From NCBI RefSeq assembly GCF_002899455.1, contig NZ_PPFB01000001.1, positions 4,254,001-4,318,000 on the forward strand: 64,000 bases of DNA, read 5' to 3'. The notes under the pieces are model-generated. The model saw only the letters and a list, made by a program, of their open reading frames with translations, ran no database searches and had not been told where the DNA came from. Below, piece after piece: positions 1-8,577 of the stretch. Position 1 is the first letter of the stretch, and every line of letters begins with the position of its first letter. This DNA is from Streptomyces sp. DH-12 (GTDB lineage: Bacteria; Actinomycetota; Actinomycetes; Streptomycetales; Streptomycetaceae). Both the position numbers and the translations under genes were made by a program.

Positions 1-394
1 CACCGCGTTCAAGGCCGGCCACGACGTGGTCCGCCCGCAGAAGCCGGACACCATCGCCAAGTCGCTGGCCATCGGCAACCCGGCGGACGGCCCCTACGTG
101 CTCGACATCGCCCGGCGCACCGGCGGCGCGGTGGAGGACGTCACCGACGAGCAGGTCGTCGACGCGATCAAGCTGCTGGCGCGCACCGAGGGGATCTTCG
201 CGGAGACCGCGGGCGGCGTCACGGTCGGCGTGACGAAGAAGCTGATCGAGGACGGGGTGCTCGATCCGTCCCTCACGACGGTCGTGCTGAACACCGGGGA
301 CGGCCTGAAGACGCTGGACGCGGTGGCCGGGACCGGGCTGACCGCGACGATCCGTCCCAGCCTGGAGTCGTTCCGTGAGGCCGGGCTCGTCTAG
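1..394 (+). CDS. thrC: Threonine synthase, C-terminal part (partial at window edge)
   Basis: C-terminal ~130 residues of a PLP-dependent fold-type II enzyme that makes L-threonine from O-phosphohomoserine. The reading frame is open from base 2 and ends with TAG at 392-394. Recognisable features are the IAETAGG-like stretch (here FAETAGGVTVG) and the LNTGDGLKT segment near the C-terminus, both typical of threonine synthases. The N-terminus, including the PLP lysine, lies upstream of the window. A gene for a MoaD/ThiS-like protein follows 90 bp downstream on the same strand, an arrangement I recognise from other Streptomyces chromosomes. The identification is by recognition of conserved C-terminal sequence only. 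Confidence 0.9.
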   Translation, partial: TAFKAGHDVVRPQKPDTIAKSLAIGNPADGPYVLDIARRTGGAVEDVTDEQVVDAIKLLARTEGIFAETAGGVTVGVTKKLIEDGVLDPSLTTVVLNTGDGLKTLDAVAGTGLTATIRPSLESFREAGLV

Positions 395-484
395 GAGCCG
401 CTCCAGCTTTCCATCCGCGGGCCGGGGGGCCGATCACGCCGTCCCCCGCGCCCCTGGCACGTCATCCGACCGGAGGTTTCCCAC

Positions 485-760
485 GTGAGCGTCACCGTCC
501 GCATCCCCACCATCCTGCGCACCTACACCGGCGGCAAGGCCGAGGTCCCCGCCGAGGGCGCCACCCTCGGCGAGGTCATCCAGGACCTGGAGAAGAACCA
601 CACCGGCATCGCCGCCCGCGTCCTGGACGACCAGGGCAAGCTGCGCCGGTTCGTCAACGTCTACGTCAATGACGACGACGTGCGCTTCGAGCAGGGGCTG
701 GAGACGGCCACCCCGGACGGCGCCGGCGTCTCGATCATCCCGGCGGTCGCCGGAGGCTGA
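485..760 (+). CDS. MoaD/ThiS family small sulfur-carrier-like protein
   Basis: A 91-residue beta-grasp protein. It begins with a beta strand (SVTVRIPTILR), has the family's TLGEVIQDL helix, and ends in the diagnostic Gly-Gly (AVAGG). In the family this terminus is adenylated by an E1-like MoeB/ThiF enzyme and converted to a thiocarboxylate that donates sulfur. No E1-like enzyme, cysteine synthase or JAMM protease is visible nearby, so the acceptor pathway is unknown. CysO-type cysteine synthesis, thiamine or molybdopterin supply, and a natural-product role are all possible. Start ATG-less GTG at 485 follows GGAGG at 471-475. Position behind thrC suggests co-transcription; a strong terminator follows at 801-835. 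Confidence 0.82.
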   Translation: MSVTVRIPTILRTYTGGKAEVPAEGATLGEVIQDLEKNHTGIAARVLDDQGKLRRFVNVYVNDDDVRFEQGLETATPDGAGVSIIPAVAGG

Positions 761-800
761 TCATTGCCTTCGGTAATGACAGTGACCGGGCGTTTACGGC

Positions 801-835
801 ATTGCCCCCTCCGTGAGAGATGCGGAGGGGGCAAT
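801..835 (+). terminator. Rho-independent-like hairpin after the thrC-moaD unit
   Basis: A perfect 13-bp stem, ATTGCCCCCTCCG at 801-813 pairing with 823-835, encloses a 9-nt loop. It lies 40 bp after the MoaD-like gene and well before the cold-shock gene. It lacks a long U tract, as is common in Streptomyces. Confidence 0.8.
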
Positions 836-1190
836 TCCATGAGGTTGAGCGCGGTAGAGTTGGGGAACGCGCTCCCGATCCAGTGATCGAGAAGCCTGAA
901 TTCCTGCCGCGGACCCGACTGGATGTAGCCAAAGTGCGGGCTCCTCTCGCGGCTTTTGTCTCCTTTGCCCGGCCCGACTTGCCCTGAATTCTGGCGAATT
1001 CTGGCCACATTTCGGACCGGTGGCGTCCAGATTTCTCGTCCGATTGACCTGTTGCAGACGGCAGTTGGACAGATACATTCAGCCGCGGTCGACGCGTTCC
1101 GGCGCACGCCCCCAACCGTTGGGGGGTGAGGTCTGACCCGGGTCCGCGAAGTGTGGATCTGTGCAAGGGCCAGTAATAGGGGAGTTAGGC
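836..1190. promoter_or_regulatory. Long leader/promoter region of the cold-shock gene
   Basis: About 355 bp without a convincing gene. It holds a tandem GAATTCTGGC pair at about 985-1004 and a hairpin CCCCCAA/TTGGGGG at 1109-1125 some 65 bp before the ATG. Cold-shock genes commonly have long structured leaders. No promoter elements could be assigned with certainty. Confidence 0.4.
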
Positions 1191-1394
1191 ATGGCTCAGG
1201 GCACCGTCAAGTGGTTCAACGCGGAGAAGGGGTACGGCTTCATCGCGGTCGACGGTGGTGCGGATGTTTTCGTCCACTACAGCGCCATCCAGATGGACGG
1301 CTACCGCACCCTTGAAGAGGGCCAGCGGGTCGAATTCGAGATCTCGCAGGGTCAGAAGGGCCCGCAGGCCGACATGGTTCGCGTCACCGCCTGA
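1191..1394 (+). CDS. Cold-shock protein, CspA family
   Basis: A 67-residue single cold-shock domain that binds single-stranded nucleic acid and acts as an RNA chaperone. The first residues MAQGTVKWFN are canonical. RNP1 (KGYGFI, residues 13-18) and RNP2 (VFVHY, 26-30) are intact. The ATG at 1191 is chosen over an in-frame ATG at 1161 because GGGGAG sits at 1179-1184 and the protein then starts at the family-typical position. It has its own leader and a terminator at 1434-1463, so it is probably monocistronic. The second cold-shock gene in the window (29444) is longer and of a different type. Confidence 0.96.
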   Translation: MAQGTVKWFNAEKGYGFIAVDGGADVFVHYSAIQMDGYRTLEEGQRVEFEISQGQKGPQADMVRVTA

Positions 1395-1433
1395 ACGCGC
1401 TACCAGCCGCACGCGACATCTTCTGCCGGCGGC

Positions 1434-1463
1434 AGGGCCCGCACCTTCCGGGGTGCGGGCCCT
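1434..1463 (+). terminator. Terminator hairpin of the cold-shock gene
   Basis: AGGGCCCGCACC (1434-1445) pairs perfectly with 1452-1463 across a 6-nt loop, followed by a short T-rich stretch. It lies 40 bp after the stop codon. Confidence 0.8.
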
Positions 1464-1630
1464 TCGTCGTGCCCGGGGCCGGCGGGGCGCGTGAGGCGTC
1501 GTGGGGTGTCACGGGAGCTCCATGGGCGCACGCGTCGCACGCGCCGTGTTCGCCGGGGGCTGAGCGCGGGCGCGATCCCTTGGCACGCCTGGCCCGTACG
1601 GCCTTCCGCGATCCCTCTCGTCCGACGCCG

Positions 1631-1830
1631 CTTCGCGAGCGCGCCTTGCGCCCTCCCGTCACCCGACCGCCACCCCTCGACGAGCACTCGCTTCGCGAGC
1701 GCGCCTTGCGCCCTCCCGTCACCCGACCGCCACCCCTCGACGAGCACTCGCTTCGCGAGCGCGCCTTGCGCCCTCCCGTCGCCCGACCGCCACCCCTCGA
1801 CGAGCACTCGCTTCGCGAGCGCGCCTTGCA
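1631..1830. repeat. 60-bp tandem repeat, about 3.3 copies, upstream of groEL2
   Basis: Units at 1631-1690, 1691-1750 and 1751-1810 are almost identical (one A/G difference, at 1721/1781). A fourth unit begins at 1811 and breaks off at about 1829, exactly where the first CIRCE operator begins. Each unit contains GAGCACTCG and CTTCGCGAGCGCGCCTTG. The last full unit thus supplies the 5' arm context of the operator. The repeat is noncoding as far as can be told, although all frames are open because of the base composition. Confidence 0.92.
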
Positions 1831-1887
1831 CTCTCGGGGGTCGAGTGCTAATCATTGGCGTTAGCACTCTGAAGGTGAGAGTGACAA
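1825..1887 (+). promoter_or_regulatory. Two CIRCE operators (HrcA binding sites) of groEL2
   Basis: CIRCE has the form TTAGCACTC-N9-GAGTGCTAA. The first copy is CTTGCACTC (1825-1833), nine bases, GAGTGCTAA (1843-1851). The second is TTAGCACTC (1861-1869), nine bases, GAGTGACAA (1879-1887). The two are separated by nine bases, so the inner arms also form an inverted pair. HrcA repression with release on heat shock is the established role of this element upstream of groE genes. The groEL2 ATG is 128 bp downstream. Confidence 0.93.
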
Positions 1888-2015
1888 CGAAGGACCGGGT
1901 CGGTGAGGCCCGCCAGGTCACGTGGGGCAAGGAACCACACGGCCGGCGAGCCGTCCGTCGCGGGCGCGGGCGCGGTCCGAAGGAATCACCCCCAGTCCTG
2001 GAGGGACCACTTCAC

Positions 2016-3638
<1,623 letters not shown>

Positions 3639-3672
3639 GCCTGATCCGTCAGGTTCGGACCCGTCCGACGGT

Positions 3673-3714
3673 CCGGAGGGCGGCACTCCCCGCACGGGGG
3701 GTGCCGCCCTCCGG
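3673..3714 (+). terminator. Terminator of groEL2
   Basis: A long stem: 14 bp outer (3673-3686 with 3701-3714) continuing through a T-G wobble and four C-G pairs to a GCAC loop at 3692-3695. It begins 34 bp after the groEL2 stop. Confidence 0.9.
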
Positions 3715-3834
3715 CGTGTCCGGGTCCCGCAGGGGCCTCACGGGTGACGGGTGTCACAGGGGCGGGCGGGGGAGGGGCGGGAATGCCCGCCGCCTCGCGC
3801 CGGTTCGACGAGATGAGCGTTGCATGCACGTACA

Positions 3835-3850
3835 CATACCGTTCAGTATG
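3835..3850. promoter_or_regulatory. Palindrome in the promoter of the Old Yellow Enzyme gene
   Basis: CATAC-CGTTCA-GTATG is a 5-bp perfect inverted repeat with a 6-bp centre, lying 18-33 bp before the ATG. Palindromes of this form are typical TetR- or MarR-family operators. No regulator gene is adjacent, so the binding protein is unknown. Confidence 0.5.
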
Positions 3851-3867
3851 CGCGAGGAGTCTCTCTG

Positions 3868-4995
3868 ATGACCGTCACCGCCTCCGAGGCCACCGGACGT
3901 GCCGCCGAGGTCCTGGCCCGGCCGGTCGCCCTCAACGGGCTGACCGTGCCCAACCGCATCGTCATGGCGCCCATGACCCGTCAGTTCTCGCCGGGCGGGG
4001 TGCCGGGGGAGGACGTCGCGTCGTACTACGCCCGGCGGGCCGCCGCCGGGGTCGGGCTGATCGTCACCGAGGGCACGTACGTCGACCACCCGTCCGCCGG
4101 TGTCAGCGACCGCATCCCCCGGTTCCACGGGGAGGAGCAGCTCGCCGGCTGGGCGAAGGTCGCGGAGGCCGTGCACGCCGCGGGGGGCCGCATCATGCCC
4201 CAGCTGTGGCACGTCGGCATGGTCCGCGAGGAGGGACAGCCGCCCTTCCCACAGGCGCCGGCGGTCGGTCCGTCGGGACTGCGCCTGGACGGTTCCGAGG
4301 GCGGCCGGGCCATGACCCGGGCCGACATCGACGCCGTCGTGGCCGCGTTCGCCGAGGCGGCGGCCGCGGCGGAGCGCATCGGCTTCGACGGTGTGGAGCT
4401 GCACGGCGCCCACGGCTACCTCATCGACCAGTTCCTGTGGGCGGGCACCAACCGCCGCACCGACGCCTACGGCGGCGACCCGGTGGCCCGCACCCGGTTC
4501 GCCGTGGAGATCGTGCAGGCCGTGCGCGCGGCCGTGTCGCCCGGTTTCCCGGTCGTCCTCCGCTTCTCGCAGTGGAAGGCCGACCACTACGGCGCCCGGC
4601 TCGCCGAGACCCCGCAGGAGCTGGAGGCGATCCTCACCCCGCTCGCCACGGCCGGCGTCGACGCCTTCCACGCGTCCACGCGCCGCTACTGGCTCCCCGA
4701 GTTCGACGGCTCCGACCTCAACCTGGCCGGCTGGGCCCGCAAGCTGACCGGCAGGCCGGCCATCACGGTCGGCTCGGTCGGCCTGGACGGCGAGTTCGGC
4801 CGCGCCTTCCTGGGCGAGGGCGCCGCGACGCGCGGCATCGACGACCTCCTCGACCGCTTCGAGCGCGACGAGTTCGACCTGGTCGCGGTGGGACGCGCGG
4901 TCCTCCAGGACCCGGAGTGGGCGGCCAAGGTCCTGGCCGGCCGCTTCGACGAGCTGACGTCGTACGACGCGTCCTCGCTGACGTCGCTGAGCTGA
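3868..4995 (+). CDS. NADH:flavin oxidoreductase, Old Yellow Enzyme family
   Basis: A 375-residue FMN-dependent TIM-barrel ene-reductase. It has the N-terminal NGLTVPNRIVMAPMTR strand, which places FMN, and the LHGAHGYLIDQF motif with His179 and His182 for substrate hydrogen bonding, followed by the family-typical NRRTDAYGG. NAD(P)H-dependent reduction of activated alkenes is the family activity; the natural substrate is unknown. ATG 3868 is preferred over the ATG at 3820 because GAGGAG lies 8 nt before it and the upstream codons cross the promoter palindrome. It is flanked by terminators on both sides and is probably transcribed alone. A hairpin follows at 5020-5058. Confidence 0.94.
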   Translation: MTVTASEATGRAAEVLARPVALNGLTVPNRIVMAPMTRQFSPGGVPGEDVASYYARRAAAGVGLIVTEGTYVDHPSAGVSDRIPRFHGEEQLAGWAKVAEAVHAAGGRIMPQLWHVGMVREEGQPPFPQAPAVGPSGLRLDGSEGGRAMTRADIDAVVAAFAEAAAAAERIGFDGVELHGAHGYLIDQFLWAGTNRRTDAYGGDPVARTRFAVEIVQAVRAAVSPGFPVVLRFSQWKADHYGARLAETPQELEAILTPLATAGVDAFHASTRRYWLPEFDGSDLNLAGWARKLTGRPAITVGSVGLDGEFGRAFLGEGAATRGIDDLLDRFERDEFDLVAVGRAVLQDPEWAAKVLAGRFDELTSYDASSLTSLS

Positions 4996-5019
4996 GTCCG
5001 GGCCCGGTCCGGGCAGCCG

Positions 5020-5058
5020 AGGCGCGGCACCCCTCTCACCAGGGGCGCCGCGCCTTTT
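5020..5058 (+). terminator. Terminator after the Old Yellow Enzyme gene
   Basis: AGGCGCGGC-A-CCCCT (5020-5034) pairs with AGGGG-C-GCCGCGCCT (5041-5055) around a CTCACC loop, with one internal mismatch, and is followed by TTTT. It lies between the + strand gene and the convergent minus-strand gene ending at 5146. Confidence 0.85.
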
Positions 5059-5145
5059 CGTGCGTGGCCCCGGCGGCCGTGCCGGCCGTGGGTGTGCCGG
5101 GGCGGCCCGGCCCGCTCCGGATCGGGGAGCCGTGAGGCCCGCGCC

Positions 5146-5715
5146 TCAGGCGTTGCCCATCGGTTCGATGTCCATCCGCACCGGGGTGCCCCATATCCGC
5201 AGGACCTCGTAGTCGGTGAACTCGTGGACGACGCGGTAGGCCACCGCCGGGCGGGGGCCGCGGAGCTGGGCCTTGACGAAGAGTTCCGCCTCGCGGCGGT
5301 CGCGGCGCGGGGTGCCGCACAGCTGCCAGGCCTGGCCGTTCCACATCTCCGGCAGCCAGCGCTGCTGCGGCTGCGGACGGTCGCCGCGCACCCCGTACCG
5401 GGAGGGCGCGGGATCGGCGGGTCGGGCCTGCGGGGCCGGGCCGTTGAACTCGGCGCGGCGGGCGGCGCGGCGCCGGGTCTCGCAGAGCAGGCACAGGTCC
5501 GGGGCGCTCTCGTCGACCGGTCCCGTGGGGTGCTCGGCGCAGCGGGTGCTGGGCGGGGCGGTGGTGACGCTGTCCTCCAGCAGGTCCAGCGCCCGCCGCA
5601 GGTCGGCCCGCACCTCGTGCAGCCGGGCGTCCGGGGTGTCGGCGGAGAGCGCCTCCCCGTGCTCACCGAGCACACGCAGGGCCCGGCCGAGGGCGGTGAG
5701 CTGTGCGTGGTTCAT
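5146..5715 (-). CDS. Conserved hypothetical protein, Cys-containing
   Basis: A 189-residue protein beginning MNHAQLTALGRALRVLGEH; GGAGA lies upstream of the ATG at 5715. The N-terminal ~55 residues look helical. A segment with CAEHP and, after an acidic linker, CLLCETRRR could bind a metal (Cys/His cluster). The C-terminal half contains W and aromatic-rich strands (RWLPEMWNGQAWQLCG) and ends in a beta-rich part. I do not recognise a family with a known function. It lies 49 bp downstream of murQ on the same strand and may be co-transcribed with it. Confidence 0.72.
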   Translation of the reverse strand: MNHAQLTALGRALRVLGEHGEALSADTPDARLHEVRADLRRALDLLEDSVTTAPPSTRCAEHPTGPVDESAPDLCLLCETRRRAARRAEFNGPAPQARPADPAPSRYGVRGDRPQPQQRWLPEMWNGQAWQLCGTPRRDRREAELFVKAQLRGPRPAVAYRVVHEFTDYEVLRIWGTPVRMDIEPMGNA

Positions 5716-5764
5716 GGTGGATTCTCCGGGTGGGGGACCGCTCCAGTATCCCAGCGCCGGACGG

Positions 5765-6700
5765 TCAGCTTCCCGCGGCCGCCAGCGCCGCCCGCAGATG
5801 CCCGTCGGCCTCGTCCAGCAGCCGGGCGGCGGTCGGCCCGTCCACCCCGGCCAGCAGCACCAGGATGGCGTTCTTGACCTCGCCGTCCGTGGCGGCGAGG
5901 GCACGCTCCACGGCCTCGTCGCCGGCGCCCGTCACCTGGGCGACGATCCGCCGGGAGCGGGCGCGCAGCTTCTCGTTGGAGGCGCGCACGTCGACCATCA
6001 GGTTCCCGTACGTCTTGCCCAGCCGGATCATCGTGATCGTCGACAGCATGTTCAGCACGAGCTTCTGCGCCGTGCCGGCCTTGAGGCGGGTGGAGCCGGT
6101 GAGGAACTCCGGGCCCACGACCACCTCGATGCCGTGTTCGGCCGCCGCCGCGAGCGCGCTGCCCCGGTTGCACGACAGCCCCACCGTGAGCGCCCCGCGC
6201 TCGCGGGCGTACGCGACCGCGCCGACCGCGTACGGGGTGCGGCCGGAGGCGGAGACGCCGACCACCGTGTCGTCGGGGGTGACGCCGAGCGCGGCGAGGT
6301 CGGACTCGGCCAGCTCGGGGGAGTCCTCGGCGCCCTCGGCCGGGTTGACCATGGCGTCCGGGCCGCCCGCGATCAGGCCGACGACCCGCGCCGGGTCGGT
6401 GTTGAAGGTGGGCGGGCACTCGGAGGCGTCCAGCACGCCCAGCCGTCCCGCCGTGCCCGCGCCCGCGTAGACCAGCCGCCCGCCGCGCGCCATCCGCTCC
6501 GCCACGGCGTCGATCGCGGCGGCGATGGCGGGCACCTGCTCGGCCACGGCGCCCGCGACCGAGGCGTCCTCGGCGTTCATCAGCCGTGCGATCTCGAGCG
6601 TGGGCAGCCGGTCGACCTCCGCCAGCTCGGGCCGGAACGCCTCGGTGGTCAGGGTCTCGAGCTGGGAGCGCAGATCACGGTCGCGGGAGGTGGAGGTCAT
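5765..6700 (-). CDS. murQ: N-acetylmuramic acid 6-phosphate etherase
   Basis: A 311-residue cytoplasmic SIS-domain lyase that cleaves the D-lactyl ether of MurNAc-6-P to GlcNAc-6-P, part of peptidoglycan recycling. The signature GRLVYAGAGTAGRLGVLDA and the catalytic-loop ASECPPTF with Glu94 are intact. The second conserved part, VLNMLSTITMIRLGKTYGNLMVD, is also present. ATG 6700 (MTSTSRDRDL) is chosen over ATG 6733, which would add 11 non-conserved residues. The regulator gene for an RpiR-type protein lies 87 bp upstream on the same strand, so control by MurNAc-6-P or a related sugar phosphate through that protein is a reasonable inference. Confidence 0.95.
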   Translation of the reverse strand: MTSTSRDRDLRSQLETLTTEAFRPELAEVDRLPTLEIARLMNAEDASVAGAVAEQVPAIAAAIDAVAERMARGGRLVYAGAGTAGRLGVLDASECPPTFNTDPARVVGLIAGGPDAMVNPAEGAEDSPELAESDLAALGVTPDDTVVGVSASGRTPYAVGAVAYARERGALTVGLSCNRGSALAAAAEHGIEVVVGPEFLTGSTRLKAGTAQKLVLNMLSTITMIRLGKTYGNLMVDVRASNEKLRARSRRIVAQVTGAGDEAVERALAATDGEVKNAILVLLAGVDGPTAARLLDEADGHLRAALAAAGS

Positions 6701-6787
6701 GGGCGGTGTTCTTTCGGTCGGGCCGGACGGCACGGACGGGGTACGACGGGGGTGCGCGGGGCGCGCGGCCGGGAGGGCGTGCTTCCC

Positions 6788-7723
6788 TCACGGGCCCTTG
6801 CGGGTCGCCCGGTGCCGGTGCGCCAGCGCCTCGTACGACGCCGACAGGGCGGGCGCGGCCGCCTCGTAGGTGCGCTGGGCGACGCCCACGAACAGGCAGT
6901 CCACGACCAGCAGTTGACCCGTACGGGAGGACATCGCGGCCGGGCGCAGCTCGCTCTCGCGGGCCGTGGACGTGGTCAGGACGTGGTCGGCGTACTGCGT
7001 GACGGGGCTGTCGGGGCGGCCGGTGACGGCGACCGTGGTGGCCCCGTGCTCGAAGGCCACCCGGAGCGGCTCGATGACGTCGCCGGTGGTGCCGGAGTGG
7101 GTGACGGCGATCGCCACGTCCCCGGCGCGCAGCTGCACCGCGTTGGTGACGGCGAGGTGCGGATCGCTGTGGGCGTGCGCCAGCAGGCCTATGCGCAGCA
7201 GCTTCTGGGTGAGATCCTGGGCGACCAGCCCGGACGCGCCGACGCCGTACACATCGGTGCGGCGGGCGCCCGCGAGGGCGGTCACGGCGGCGGCCAGCTG
7301 GACGGTGTCCAGTCCGGCGGCGGTGTCGGCGAGGGTCTGCTGCTCGTCGTAGGCGAGCTTGGCGACGACGTCGGCGATGGGGTCGTCCACCGCGATGTCC
7401 GTGGTGATGGCGGGGGCGCGTCCCGACTGCTGCTGGGCGGCGAGGCCGGCCAGGGCGAGCCGCAGGTCCCGGTAGCCCGGGTAGCCGAGCAGGCGGGCCG
7501 TGCGGACGACGGTGGCCTCGCTGGTGCCGGTCAGCTCGGCGAGGCCGGTGACCGTGAGCGCCGCGCAGCCGGCCGGGTCGTCGGCGACGGCCTCGGCGAC
7601 GCGCTGCATGGAGCGGGTCATCGACGGGGCCAGCGTGCGCACCTTGGCCGCGAGGGCGGCGGGTGCGGGGGGAGTGGGTGAGGCGCCGGCGCTCCCGAAA
7701 ATTTCCTTCACTTCATGGGTCAC
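6788..7723 (-). CDS. RpiR/MurR-type transcriptional regulator
   Basis: A 311-residue regulator with an N-terminal HTH_6 domain (about residues 30-110, with LTVTGLAELTGTSEATVVRTARLLGY as the helix-turn-helix) and a C-terminal SIS sugar-phosphate-binding domain (about 130-280, with DVYGVGASG and AVTHSGTTGDVIEPL). This is the architecture of MurR and HexR. It is encoded directly upstream of murQ and probably controls it, sensing an amino-sugar phosphate. Its own start region carries two inverted copies of a TGAAA-type motif, suggesting autoregulation. The first ten codons mirror the sequence on the opposite side of the divergent promoter. Confidence 0.93.
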   Translation of the reverse strand: MTHEVKEIFGSAGASPTPPAPAALAAKVRTLAPSMTRSMQRVAEAVADDPAGCAALTVTGLAELTGTSEATVVRTARLLGYPGYRDLRLALAGLAAQQQSGRAPAITTDIAVDDPIADVVAKLAYDEQQTLADTAAGLDTVQLAAAVTALAGARRTDVYGVGASGLVAQDLTQKLLRIGLLAHAHSDPHLAVTNAVQLRAGDVAIAVTHSGTTGDVIEPLRVAFEHGATTVAVTGRPDSPVTQYADHVLTTSTARESELRPAAMSSRTGQLLVVDCLFVGVAQRTYEAAAPALSASYEALAHRHRATRKGP

Positions 7724-7741
7724 GATATGAAAGATATTTTC
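7697..7741. promoter_or_regulatory. Inverted operator-like repeats at the RpiR gene start
   Basis: GAAAATTTCCTTCA (7697-7710) and TGAAAGATATTTTC (7728-7741) match in inverted orientation at 12 of 14 positions. The first arm lies inside codons 5-9 of the RpiR gene; the second lies between it and the divergent gene. RpiR proteins bind paired inverted repeats of this kind, so these are good candidates for its operators. Confidence 0.55.
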
Positions 7742-7780
7742 GGCACGGGCTTCCGGTCAAGAGTGCGCACAATGGGGGAC

Positions 7781-8179
7781 ATGCACCCCGAGCGTGAACC
7801 CGGCACCCCTCCGGTCGGCCCCCTGGAACAAGCGTTGCACGCGGCGCGGGCCCTCGTGCTGGCCGATCTCGTGGCGCGCGGGGTCGCCGAGGCGGACGTG
7901 GTGTCCCTGGTCGAGGACTCCGTCGCGCACCGCCGCTGGTGGGTCGAGCAGTGGCCGGAGGGCGCGAGCTTCCTGGCCGGGCTGGTCGCGCAGGACGTGC
8001 AGGACGCCCTGCTGGAGCGGTACGGACGCTGGCCGCTGTGCCCGGTGTGCGGCAGCGGCGGCCCGCACGCGCTGGAGGTCGAGCCGGAGCTGGGCCCCGA
8101 CCCGCACTGGGTGTGCCACAAGGCGGGCGTGAAGGTCGCGGCGGTGGGCGGACTGGGCGAGGCGGGCCCCTCGTCGTGA
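7781..8179 (+). CDS. Conserved hypothetical protein with C-terminal CPVC zinc-ribbon-like segment
   Basis: A 132-residue protein. The N-terminal ~90 residues are helical (LEQALHAARALVLADLVARGVAEADVVSLVEDSV). A CPVCGSGGPH segment and a later HWVCH give a possible Cys2-Cys/His metal site. No function is recognised. ATG 7781 follows GGGGG; the in-frame ATG at 7772 is an alternative. Its TGA overlaps the GTG of the next gene by four bases (GTGA), so the two are translationally coupled. It diverges from the RpiR gene. Confidence 0.75.
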   Translation: MHPEREPGTPPVGPLEQALHAARALVLADLVARGVAEADVVSLVEDSVAHRRWWVEQWPEGASFLAGLVAQDVQDALLERYGRWPLCPVCGSGGPHALEVEPELGPDPHWVCHKAGVKVAAVGGLGEAGPSS

Positions 8180-8457
8180 CCGTGTACATCGACCCGCCCG
8201 CCTGGCCGGGGCACGGCCGCCTGTGGTCCCACCTGGTGAGCGACGTCTCCTACACCGAGCTGCACCTCTTCGCCGCCGGTCTGGGCGTGCCCCGCCGCGC
8301 CTTCGAACGCGACCACTACGACATCCCGGCGCACCGGTACGCGGACGCGGTGCGCGCGGGCGCGGTCGAGGTCAGCAGCCGCGAGGTGGTGCGGCTGCTG
8401 CACGGGGCGGGCCTGCGGCGGCGCAAGCGGGCGGACCGGACGGGCGGTTCGGGGTAG
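8176..8457 (+). CDS. DUF4031 family protein
   Basis: A 93-residue protein starting with GTG at 8176 inside the stop of the previous gene. MTVYIDPPAWPGHGRLWSHL, followed by ELHLFAAGLGVPRRAF and the H-Y-D-I-P motif, is characteristic of DUF4031 proteins. These are small widespread bacterial proteins of unknown function. The tail is basic (RRRKRADR). Coupling to the preceding Cys-containing protein suggests a joint role. Confidence 0.85.
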   Translation: MTVYIDPPAWPGHGRLWSHLVSDVSYTELHLFAAGLGVPRRAFERDHYDIPAHRYADAVRAGAVEVSSREVVRLLHGAGLRRRKRADRTGGSG

Positions 8458-8577
8458 GTCAGGGGCGCGGTCCGTGGGGCGGGGGCGGGCCGTGGGCCGG
8501 GCGCGCGGCCCGTTGCTCAGACGCGCGGTCCGTGGGCCGGGGGGCGCGGTCCGTGGGCCAAGGGCGCAATGCGTGGC
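8458..8577. repeat. Degenerate short repeats between convergent genes
   Basis: Several imperfect copies of GCGCGGTCCGTGGGC (for example near 8467, 8531 and 8546) fill the 120 bp between two convergent genes. No clear hairpin terminator is seen; the repeats may serve as the barrier or simply be slippage products. Confidence 0.5.

Noticed and set aside
1491..2015. In-frame N-terminal extension of GroEL2 by 175 residues
   Set aside because: The open frame crosses the tandem repeat and CIRCE operators. The canonical MAKIIAFDEE start at 2016 has a ribosome-binding site.
8458..8577. CRISPR-like array
   Set aside because: The repeats are short, degenerate and without regular unique spacers.
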